Positions 1-4,896 of a stretch of DNA of 9,170 nucleotides are shown here, piece by piece; position 1 is the stretch's first letter, and each line of letters opens with the position of its first letter. Origin of the DNA: Candidatus Nanohalarchaeota archaeon (GTDB lineage: Archaea; EX4484-52; JAADEF01); NCBI GenBank assembly GCA_013153555.1, contig JAADEF010000015.1, positions 1-9,170 of the forward strand, read 5' to 3'. A program made the position numbers and the translations under genes. A model generated the notes under the pieces. It made no database searches. It was given only the letters and a program-made list of their open reading frames with translations, and had not been told where the DNA came from.

Positions 1-1110
1 TCTTTCAAAATTATTAGCATACCAGTAGCCCCATGGAATTAGTTCTATATCTTTGTAAGATATTTCAAATGAACTCTCTTTATTAAGATGTTCTTTTTCT
101 TGAAGATAGCGGGAAACCAAACACATTATATTTTCTAAAAGAACATCTTTATTTTCATACTCCAATAAAGTTATAAGCATGCCTTTATTGTTTCCTAAAT
201 CTAACCAATATTCTTGGGGTTTATGTGGTTCGTTTTTTATAGAATACAGAATCATGTCGTGAGAATTTTTTCCTTTTAATTTTTTTCTCTTTATCTCTCT
301 TCTGTTATATCCTGGTCTAACCATCTCGTAATCATTTGCGTACAATACCAATACTTTTTCCCTTTCACTCTGGTAAATTACAGGAAATACCTCCCCTTTC
401 TTATTTCCTCGTTCTATTTTCACTGATGATCGAGGCAAGGATTTGAATCCCAACTCTAATAATCGCTCATTAATCTCGTATCCTATAAGTTGAACTGCTT
501 CATCATCCCACCCATTAAATATGAGTTTTATTCCCAACATATCATTAAAAGATCTATACCCTTTCAAAACTTTTAACAACATACTCTCTAATCCTTTTAT
601 TCTTGCTGATAGATACAAATCTCCTACCAGAACCGTACTTAAATCATCACCTTGTTGGTAAGCGTAACTAATATTATAAAAAGAATATTTTTTTGGTTTT
701 TTCATTCCATGTTTAGAAAGATACAACATTCCTTTTTTTAAAGGATAAGCCGGATATTTTTCACCTATAACGGTTTGAAGTATTTGTGATAGTAGATATT
801 CAACAGCCTCGTATTTGTGAAGAGTGTTTACAAAGTTAGTATATGCTCCCACTATATTCCCTACGAGAGCGGGTATAGTTTTTTCTTTAACTTCTTTAGT
901 TAAATTATGATCAGGTTCCAAAATAATTTTTCGTAATAATGCGTAAAGCTTTCTTATTTCATCTCTCAAAAGTTTTCTTTGGAAAGCGATAGTTTCCCAA
1001 TCTGGTTCTTTAAGATTGGTGGGAAGAAGAATTACGTTTTTAGGGCTTACTTCTGCAACATATTCTGCTTTTATGTCTGTTAAGGATTTATTATTTATAA
1101 TAACCACCAT
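1..1110 (-). CDS. Candidate RelA/SpoT-like nucleotidyltransferase, 3' end beyond the window (partial)
   Basis: The reading frame is open from an ATG at 1110 to the left edge (370 codons, no stop), so the C-terminus is missing. Residues 35-165 look mostly helical. Residues 168-220 resemble the start of the RelA/SpoT synthetase fold: R170-I-K172 and E175-S176 match the R-x-K-x-x-E-S helix, and D190-M-L-G193-I-K195 followed by a hydrophobic strand matches the D-L-x-G-I-R metal-binding strand, with K in place of R. In known family members this fold transfers pyrophosphate to GTP/GDP or, in some toxins, to tRNA. The second half is weak: G280-K-N-S283-H is only a loose match to G-Y-R-S-x-H, and W302-L-D304-L is a poor match to the E-x-Q-I-R strand. 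The protein may therefore be divergent or inactive. The ATG is chosen because a TATA-like box lies about 29 bases upstream, fitting a leaderless start. Family assignment is tentative; that the frame is a real gene is much surer. Confidence 0.45.
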   Translation of the reverse strand, partial: MVVIINNKSLTDIKAEYVAEVSPKNVILLPTNLKEPDWETIAFQRKLLRDEIRKLYALLRKIILEPDHNLTKEVKEKTIPALVGNIVGAYTNFVNTLHKYEAVEYLLSQILQTVIGEKYPAYPLKKGMLYLSKHGMKKPKKYSFYNISYAYQQGDDLSTVLVGDLYLSARIKGLESMLLKVLKGYRSFNDMLGIKLIFNGWDDEAVQLIGYEINERLLELGFKSLPRSSVKIERGNKKGEVFPVIYQSEREKVLVLYANDYEMVRPGYNRREIKRKKLKGKNSHDMILYSIKNEPHKPQEYWLDLGNNKGMLITLLEYENKDVLLENIMCLVSRYLQEKEHLNKESSFEISYKDIELIPWGYWYANNFER

Positions 1111-1132
1111 AATGTAATTAATAGATAATAAA

Positions 1133-1144
1133 AATATTTAAAAT
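1133..1144 (-). promoter_or_regulatory. TATA-like box for the RelA/SpoT-like gene
   Basis: On the minus strand this reads TTTAAATA at its core (1135-1142), centred about 29 bases before the ATG at 1110. At this spacing transcription would begin at or next to the start codon, giving a leaderless mRNA. No GGTGA-type site is seen before the ATG. The call rests on position and composition only, in a generally AT-rich spacer. Confidence 0.4.
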
Positions 1145-1218
1145 TAACGATATTAGCCACACTGCCAAGAAATCAATAAAAACTAAATATTAAAAAATGT
1201 CAGCTCAATTCACCAAAA

Positions 1219-1231
1219 GCTATTTAAATAT
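1219..1231 (+). promoter_or_regulatory. TATA-like box for tRNA-Trp
   Basis: The palindromic TATTTAAATA at 1221-1230 is centred about 30 bases before the first base of the mature tRNA at 1256. This is the expected archaeal spacing if the primary transcript carries a few 5' bases that RNase P removes. It sits apart from the box of the divergent gene at 1133-1144, so the 145-base spacer appears to hold two separate promoters and nothing else that I can recognise. Confidence 0.5.
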
Positions 1232-1255
1232 TTCTTAGCATTATGTGTTTTACAA

Positions 1256-1380
1256 GGGGACGTGGTGTAGCGGGAACATCGTGGGCTCCAGAGCATAAAG
1301 CTGTGGAGCTATGAGCAACAGCAATGATTCTTAAATCGTGGGGAAACCCACGGCCCTGGGTTCAAATCCCAGCGTCCCCA
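1256..1380 (+). tRNA. tRNA-Trp (anticodon CCA), intron-containing
   Basis: The gene decodes UGG. The acceptor stem pairs 1256-1262 (GGGGACG) with 1373-1379 (CGTCCCC), with discriminator A at 1380 and no encoded CCA. The D stem is 1265-1268 with 1276-1279. The anticodon stem pairs 1281-1285 (GTGGG) with 1347-1351 (CCCAC). The anticodon loop is C1286, T1287 (U33), CCA at 1288-1290, G1291 (position 37) and, after the intron, A1346 (position 38). The T stem is 1356-1360 with 1368-1372 and the loop is TTCAAAT. Removing the 54-base intron leaves 71 bases with every arm intact, so the identity is secure. The last 19 bases lie antisense to the end of cbf5. The T-rich stretch just after the gene (1381-1394, inside cbf5 on the other strand) is the only candidate terminator. 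Confidence 0.95.
1292..1345 (+). other. Archaeal tRNA intron with bulge-helix-bulge splice motif
   Basis: This 54-base intron lies at the canonical 37/38 position. A bulge-helix-bulge can be drawn. The central four-base-pair helix joins CTCC (1286-1289, tRNA positions 32-35) to GGGG (1340-1343), with one G-U pair. It is flanked by a 3-base bulge AGA (1290-1292), cut after 1291, and a bulge AAA (1344-1346), cut after 1345. The anticodon stem is the outer helix. The inner helix is weak, with only two pairs next to the bulge, so this may be a relaxed motif. A hairpin (AGCT stem, GTGG loop, extended by CAT/ATG) lies at 1294-1313 within the intron. The splicing endonuclease is the expected processing enzyme. 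Confidence 0.85.
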
Positions 1381-2366
1381 TCTTCATTTTCTTTAGCTTT
1401 CCAAAGCTTAGGGTAAGCATTTCTATCCATCACAATGGCAAGAGGTCTAGCAAAAATACCCTTAAATTTCTTTTTTATATCTTCTAAGTTGCCTAAACTT
1501 CTAAATATGCCTACTAATTCGCCTTTCATAGTCATTACGGCTATTATTTCCCCTTCCTTAATGTTTTGCTGAGCCATCACAATTCCTTTATAGTAAAGAG
1601 GAGCACCATATAAAATAGCGCTGACTGCCACATCCTTCACAAATACTTTTGGAAGGTGTTTAACACCTCTTTCAACAGGATAGATAATGTCGTTCAATGC
1701 ATCATCATTCTGTTTTTCAAAATAAAGCCAAGCTTTTTCTTTAAGCTCGTTTAGATCTACGGCATGTTCTTCTGAAAAACCACCACTTTCTATTCTTCTT
1801 AGCTCTTGCATATGTGCTTTTACACCAAGCTTTTTACCCACATCAATACAAAACACCCTCATATAAGTGCCCGACTCAACAGTTGCTTTAAATAAAACAT
1901 CCTTACCTTCAATTTCAAGAACTTCTATGTCATAAATCTTTCTTTTTCGAGGTTTCCTTTTTACAGCACTTTTTTTAGGAGGTGTGTGAAGAAAATCCTT
2001 TCCCACATAATCATTAAGAACCTTTTCAACTAATGCAGGGTCTACTTTTTCATGAAGATGCATCAAAGTAACATAAGTTTTAGGTAGAAGATGCATATAA
2101 GGCATAATTTTTGTTGCTTTTCCTAAAAGAATTGGCAAAACACCAGAAACACTCGGATCCAGAGTACCAACATGCCCTGCTTTATTAACTTTCAACATTT
2201 CTTTAACCCATGAGCTTACTTGCTGACTGCTAGGACTGGCAGGTTTATCCACTACCACTATTCCTGATTTCAATCTTTCCTCAACGCTTCGTTCATGTGG
2301 ATATTTCCCCAATTCAGGGTCGGGTTGATAATCCGGATCCTTCACATAATAGCTTTTTCCCTGCAT
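1362..2366 (-). CDS. cbf5: tRNA/rRNA pseudouridine synthase Cbf5 (archaeal TruB family, H/ACA RNP catalytic subunit)
   Basis: Cbf5 converts uridine to pseudouridine, mainly in rRNA as part of H/ACA ribonucleoproteins with L7Ae, Nop10 and Gar1. From the ATG at 2366 the protein is 334 residues, close to the usual archaeal size. An N-terminal extension (1-30) leads into the TruB catalytic domain, with G67-T-L-D70-P carrying the catalytic aspartate. The basic stretch S133-A-V-K-R-K-P-R and E164-S-G-T-Y-M-R are family hallmarks. A PUA domain follows (about 238-314: HLPKV, GEIIAVMT), then the typical Y318-P-K-L-W ending. The ATG is preferred because GGTGAT lies seven bases upstream; in-frame TTG (2381) and GTG (2378) codons lie at or before that site. 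The stop codon and last five codons are antisense to the T arm and acceptor stem of tRNA-Trp. The gene is divergent from the FKBP gene. Confidence 0.95.
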   Translation of the reverse strand: MQGKSYYVKDPDYQPDPELGKYPHERSVEERLKSGIVVVDKPASPSSQQVSSWVKEMLKVNKAGHVGTLDPSVSGVLPILLGKATKIMPYMHLLPKTYVTLMHLHEKVDPALVEKVLNDYVGKDFLHTPPKKSAVKRKPRKRKIYDIEVLEIEGKDVLFKATVESGTYMRVFCIDVGKKLGVKAHMQELRRIESGGFSEEHAVDLNELKEKAWLYFEKQNDDALNDIIYPVERGVKHLPKVFVKDVAVSAILYGAPLYYKGIVMAQQNIKEGEIIAVMTMKGELVGIFRSLGNLEDIKKKFKGIFARPLAIVMDRNAYPKLWKAKENEDGDAGI

Positions 2367-2414
2367 ATCAAAAATCACCAAAATTTTGCTCCATGATTCT
2401 TATCAACATTCCAT

Positions 2415-2428
2415 AAAGTTTTAAAGGT
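2415..2428. promoter_or_regulatory. Probable shared bidirectional TATA element between cbf5 and the FKBP gene
   Basis: The divergent spacer (2367-2459) contains TTTAAA at 2420-2425, a self-complementary core. Read rightward it would start transcription near 2447, leaving a short leader that includes the GGTGAG site at 2451-2456 before the FKBP ATG at 2460. Read leftward it would start near 2395, leaving about 28 bases that include the GGTGAT site before the cbf5 ATG at 2366. A second AT-rich stretch (2436-2450) could serve cbf5 instead, so sharing is an inference from spacing. Confidence 0.4.
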
Positions 2429-2459
2429 ATGTGTCTTTAAAATATAAAAAGGTGAGAAT

Positions 2460-3161
2460 ATGGCTGCTGTGCAAAAGGGTGATGTAATACTCATAGAATA
2501 TGCAGGATATCTCGCTGATAACAACGAACTGTTTGACACTAATATTGAAGAGGTAGCTAAAAAGCATAACAAACATGACAAAGAAGCTAAATACCATCCT
2601 ATGGCAATTGTGGTAGGAGAAAGGCATGTTATTAAAGGGTTAGATGATGATTTCATAGGGAAAGAAATAGGAAAAGAATACACTATAACAATTCAACCGG
2701 AGGATGCGTTTGGTAAAAGAGATCCTTCTTTAATAAAAACCGTTTCTATGTCAGAATTCAAAAAACAAAATTTCACCCCTCAACCAGGAATGATTCTTAC
2801 TTTTTCTTCGGGTGCTCAAGTAAAAATTCTGTCGGTTAGTGCTGGTAGAGTAAAATTAGATTACAATCATCCGTTAGCGGGAAAAGTAGTTCGCTACACA
2901 TACCGCATCGTGAAAAAATTAGATGATCCAAAAGATAAACTCATAGGTTTGGCTAAAACTTTGGCTTTTCTTGATTTAGAAGGAAAAGTCAAAAAAGAAG
3001 GTAACACATTAATAGTAGATAAAAGCTTAGAATCCTTAAAAGATGTGCTTGAAAAAATAGTTAAAGACTACATACCCAATGTAAAATTAGAATTTGCAGA
3101 TTTATCAACAAAATCAACTAAAAGCAATTCCAAAACCAAAAATGTTCAAAAATCTAAATGA
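2460..3161 (+). CDS. Long-type archaeal FKBP peptidyl-prolyl cis-trans isomerase (SlyD-like)
   Basis: This 233-residue protein should catalyse prolyl isomerisation and act as a folding chaperone; no signal peptide is seen, so it is probably cytosolic. The FKBP fold starts at about residue 6 (GDVILIEYAG) and includes F25-D26, G53-E54, V57-I-K-G-L and the acidic loop P80-E-D-A-F-G. An insert-in-flap chaperone domain follows at about 83-140, ending with N136-H-P-L-A-G, a hallmark of SlyD and archaeal FKBPs. The FKBP strand resumes at R145-Y-T-Y. Residues 155-215 form the extra C-terminal domain of the longer archaeal type, and the last 18 residues are a Ser/Thr/Lys/Asn-rich tail. GGTGAG at 2451-2456, three bases before the ATG, fixes the start. 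The stop lies five bases from the 3' end of convergent tRNA-Leu. The chaperone role is inferred from the family. Confidence 0.93.
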   Translation: MAAVQKGDVILIEYAGYLADNNELFDTNIEEVAKKHNKHDKEAKYHPMAIVVGERHVIKGLDDDFIGKEIGKEYTITIQPEDAFGKRDPSLIKTVSMSEFKKQNFTPQPGMILTFSSGAQVKILSVSAGRVKLDYNHPLAGKVVRYTYRIVKKLDDPKDKLIGLAKTLAFLDLEGKVKKEGNTLIVDKSLESLKDVLEKIVKDYIPNVKLEFADLSTKSTKSNSKTKNVQKSK

Positions 3162-3166
3162 TTTAA

Positions 3167-3252
3167 TGCGAGGGGCGGGATTCGAACCCGCGCAGGCACT
3201 AAGCCACTACCCCCTCAAGGTAGCGCGATTGACCAGGCTACGCGACCCTCGC
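3167..3252 (-). tRNA. tRNA-Leu (anticodon GAG)
   Basis: On the minus strand the acceptor stem pairs GCGAGGG (3252-3246) with CCCTCGC (3174-3168), with discriminator A at 3167 and no encoded CCA. The D arm has a GCG/CGC stem with the usual AG and GG loop bases. The anticodon stem CTACC/GGTAG encloses the loop TTGAGGG, giving anticodon GAG, which reads CUC and CUU leucine codons. A long variable arm with a GGC/GCC stem confirms a class II tRNA. The T stem is GCGGG/CCCGC with loop TTCGAAT. No intron is present. The gene is convergent with the FKBP gene, five bases away, so its transcript must end on DNA that is antisense to FKBP. Confidence 0.97.
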
Positions 3253-3261
3253 TTAGATTTT

Positions 3262-3294
3262 GCAAATATTTGCTTATCTGAAAAATAAATATTT
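3262..3294 (-). promoter_or_regulatory. AT-rich promoter region of tRNA-Leu, with a 12-bp palindrome
   Basis: Upstream of tRNA-Leu the minus strand carries AAATATTTATTT (3294-3283), centred about 37 bases before the mature 5' end, so a start near 3262 with a short 5' leader is plausible. A perfect palindrome, GCAAATATTTGC, lies at 3262-3273, at or just upstream of that start. It may be incidental to AT-rich sequence or a binding site. The downstream end of the neighbouring membrane-protein gene is only about 10 bases from this region. Confidence 0.35.
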
Positions 3295-3304
3295 GGGGAG
3301 ATAT

Positions 3305-3571
3305 TTAAAAAATAGTAGTATTTAGAAGGAAAACATAAGTTGCAATGAGCCAAGCAATTCCTGTTAAAATTATTTTATTTCTATGCTCTTTCAACACATC
3401 TGCATTATTTTTGTATTTTATAATGGCGTAAAGATAATAAGCTAAAAGAGGTACCATTGCAACTGCAAAAGCATTATTTGGAGTTAAGTTCATAACTGCT
3501 TGAATAACTCTTGCTCCTATTCCTAACACTATGCCTGTTGCCATCCCTACAAAAAATAAATCTATTTTCAT
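3305..3571 (-). CDS. Small membrane protein of unknown function (88 aa, three predicted membrane segments)
   Basis: I do not recognise a family. The protein has three hydrophobic segments at about residues 4-26, 34-53 and 66-87, with a short charged loop (K52-Y-K-N-N to R64-N-K) between the second and third; it ends directly after the last segment. The first segment is glycine-rich (M10-A-T-G-I-V-L-G-I-G), which could allow close helix packing. The ATG at 3571 lies four bases after the stop of the upstream membrane-protein gene, and a weak GGGATGA site overlaps that stop. The two are therefore very likely co-transcribed and perhaps translationally coupled. A run of six T residues at the stop codon could end transcription just before the tRNA-Leu promoter. 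The tight pairing supports a real gene. Confidence 0.7.
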   Translation of the reverse strand: MKIDLFFVGMATGIVLGIGARVIQAVMNLTPNNAFAVAMVPLLAYYLYAIIKYKNNADVLKEHRNKIILTGIAWLIATYVFLLNTTIF

Positions 3572-3575
3572 TTTA

Positions 3576-4067
3576 TCATCCCTTAGACATTATCCAAACC
3601 ACACCTATTATGGCACCTACAGCAATAAGCAACCCGACAATTTCGCCAACTCCTCCCCAATCTATGCGATCTAATCCAAAATAACTTCCAGCAGAAGTGA
3701 TTATTATGGCGAGAATAAGAGATAAAACACCCACACCCAATGCCACATATCCGACCCATTTTTTATCTTTAAAAAAATCTAAAAAGCTAATTCCAAACAG
3801 CCCGCCAATTATTCCTGCCAGTAATATAATAAGCATAAAAATACCCGCTATCCAAAATAAAGTTGTGAGAAAAGTTCCTCTTCCAAAATAAGTGATTAAA
3901 AATGCACTGCTTATGGCAATAGCTCCATTAACTGATGTCTCCTCGCTTATATATTTTTTGCTTTGAAGAATGCCGTAGATTAAAGCAGTAAATAGCATCC
4001 AAGGAAAAAAGAAATCAACCATACCCCATTCTTTCATTTTGGTAAAAAGAAGCTCAAAATAGTTCAT
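3576..4067 (-). CDS. Multi-spanning membrane protein of unknown function (163 aa)
   Basis: I cannot assign a function. The start is the ATG at 4067, because AGGTGA lies five bases upstream; an in-frame GTG at 4076 falls inside that ribosome-binding site and is unlikely to be used. After a short amphipathic N-terminus (residues 1-17), the protein has about five hydrophobic stretches at roughly 18-35, 46-62, 66-93, 104-125 and 140-160. The first contains F21-P-W-M-L and ends Y31-G-I-L-Q-S-K-K. Charged loops follow (K37-K-Y-I-S-E-E and D97-F-F-K-D-K-K). No catalytic motif, cysteine or signal peptidase site is apparent. It lies 40 bases downstream of rps2 and four bases upstream of the 88-residue membrane-protein gene, which suggests the two membrane proteins form a pair or complex. 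Confidence 0.78.
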   Translation of the reverse strand: MNYFELLFTKMKEWGMVDFFFPWMLFTALIYGILQSKKYISEETSVNGAIAISSAFLITYFGRGTFLTTLFWIAGIFMLIILLAGIIGGLFGISFLDFFKDKKWVGYVALGVGVLSLILAIIITSAGSYFGLDRIDWGGVGEIVGLLIAVGAIIGVVWIMSKG

Positions 4068-4107
4068 AAACTTCACCTAAAATAATTTATAGGTTTGTGA
4101 GTTTATA

Positions 4108-4797
4108 TTACTTTCTCATTTTTGATGCAACAGGCATTTCAAAATCTTGAATGCTGTATGTGAATTCTGCATCGCCTTTAATTATACCTCTAAGCTTTAA
4201 GTATTCTCTTGCTAATAGCATATAAGCCAAAGCAACACTTTTTCTACCTTTGTTGTTCATAGGTATTACTAAATCTAAATACTTGGTTTGATTAAAAGTA
4301 TCACACATACCTATTATAGTAAGGTTGGATTTTATAGCTTCTTGGAATGCCTGTTTATCTGCAAATGGGTCTGTTAAAATCACAACTTTCGGCTCAATGT
4401 ATTTTTCATATTTAGGGTTTGTTAAAGTTCCTGGCATAAACCTTCCATAAGATGCTTTTGCCCCTATTATTTCTGCAAACTTAACAACAGGTTTATGTCC
4501 GTTCTTTTTTCTGCTTACTGCTAAAATTTCATGAGGCTCGTAACGAGCTAAAAGCTTTGATGCCATTCTTAATTTATAATCAATTTGAGGTATGTCAAAA
4601 ACAGCAAGCTTATCTTGTCTAATTTTATAAATATACTTTTCCATGTCTTTTACACGGTGTTTCATACCTATGTGAATACCGGTGGATAAATAAACACTCA
4701 ACGGCACTAAAAACTGCTTTTCTTGTTCCTTAGTTACTTGCTCTCCTTTTTCTTCTGCTGCCTGTTCCATTATCTCCTTTTCTTTAGCATCGCTCAT
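4108..4797 (-). CDS. rps2: Small-subunit ribosomal protein uS2, archaeal type
   Basis: This is a 229-residue uS2, a component of the 30S subunit placed late in assembly. From the ATG at 4797 an acidic lysine/glutamate-rich N-terminal segment (residues 2-28) precedes the conserved core: F29-L-V-P-L, T39-G-I-H-I-G, I59-R-Q-D-K, A93-V-S-R, F120-M-P-G-T-L-T-N-P, T142-D-P-F-A-D, D166-T-F-N and the hallmark N181-N-K-G-R-K-S. The C-terminus ends F219-E-M-P-V and then basic residues. The start is chosen because GGTG lies five bases upstream and the core begins normally from it. In-frame ATG (4857) and TTG (4875) codons lie upstream with no stop between, so a longer, leaderless form of 249 residues cannot be excluded. 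The adjacent leader contains three hairpins. No enolase or RNA polymerase subunit gene is next to it, unlike in many archaea. Confidence 0.96.
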   Translation of the reverse strand: MSDAKEKEIMEQAAEEKGEQVTKEQEKQFLVPLSVYLSTGIHIGMKHRVKDMEKYIYKIRQDKLAVFDIPQIDYKLRMASKLLARYEPHEILAVSRKKNGHKPVVKFAEIIGAKASYGRFMPGTLTNPKYEKYIEPKVVILTDPFADKQAFQEAIKSNLTIIGMCDTFNQTKYLDLVIPMNNKGRKSVALAYMLLAREYLKLRGIIKGDAEFTYSIQDFEMPVASKMRK

Positions 4798-4800
4798 TAA

Positions 4801-4853
4801 AACACCAGAAATCGTGTTAGCCCTAAATGGGCGTGTCACCCAAATGGGTGCAC
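4801..4853 (-). promoter_or_regulatory. Structured 5' leader of rps2: three consecutive hairpins, the last covering the ribosome-binding site
   Basis: In transcript order, the first hairpin is CACCC-ATTT-GGGTG (4850-4837), extendable by GTG/CAC around a one-base bulge to span 4853-4833. The second is GCCC-ATTTA-GGGC (4832-4820). The third is AACAC-GATTTCTG-GTGTT (4818-4801). The 3' strand of the third includes most of the GGTG site at 4806-4803 that serves the ATG at 4797, so it could block initiation when folded. The first two share the core CCCATTT-GGG and look like related units. A leader of this kind would suit feedback control by a ribosomal protein. The competing reading is that this is coding sequence for a longer N-terminus starting at 4857. 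Confidence 0.5.
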
Positions 4854-4875
4854 TCATATTAATCCTATAACGCAA

Positions 4876-4890
4876 CCTTTAAAAAAATAT
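4876..4890 (-). promoter_or_regulatory. rps2 promoter TATA-like box merged with a T-run after the glycosyltransferase gene
   Basis: The minus strand reads ATATTTTTTTAAAGG here. The seven-T run (4887-4881) begins 10 bases after the glycosyltransferase stop codon and could act as a U-rich terminator. The overlapping TTTTTAAA could act as the TATA box for rps2. A box centred near 4881 would place the start at about 4855-4858, that is, at the upstream ATG (4857) or as the first base of the hairpin-bearing leader. Confidence 0.45.
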
Positions 4891-4896
4891 GTGTGA

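Noticed and set aside
1111..1255. A mobile element or attachment site beside tRNA-Trp
   Set aside because: tRNA genes are common integration sites, but there is no integrase, no repeat of the tRNA 3' end elsewhere in the window, and the adjacent RelA/SpoT-like gene abuts the 5' side of the tRNA.
1292..1345. The tRNA-Trp intron as a box C/D guide RNA, as in some euryarchaea
   Set aside because: An AATGATT stretch (1323-1329) is the only loose match to a C box. No clear D, C' and D' boxes are present, and 54 bases leaves little room for two guide segments.
2375..2683. Open frames on the minus strand across the cbf5/FKBP spacer and FKBP start, including a shorter one at 2421-2627
   Set aside because: They run antisense through the well-supported FKBP gene and its ribosome-binding site, and their hydrophobic products look like reverse-frame artefacts.
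3094..3288. Plus-strand open frame through tRNA-Leu
   Set aside because: It overlaps the end of FKBP in another frame and then reads through the tRNA-Leu gene; the product is translated tRNA sequence.
3697..3891. Plus-strand open frame of 64 codons
   Set aside because: It lies wholly antisense to the membrane-protein gene at 3576-4067, which has a good ribosome-binding site.
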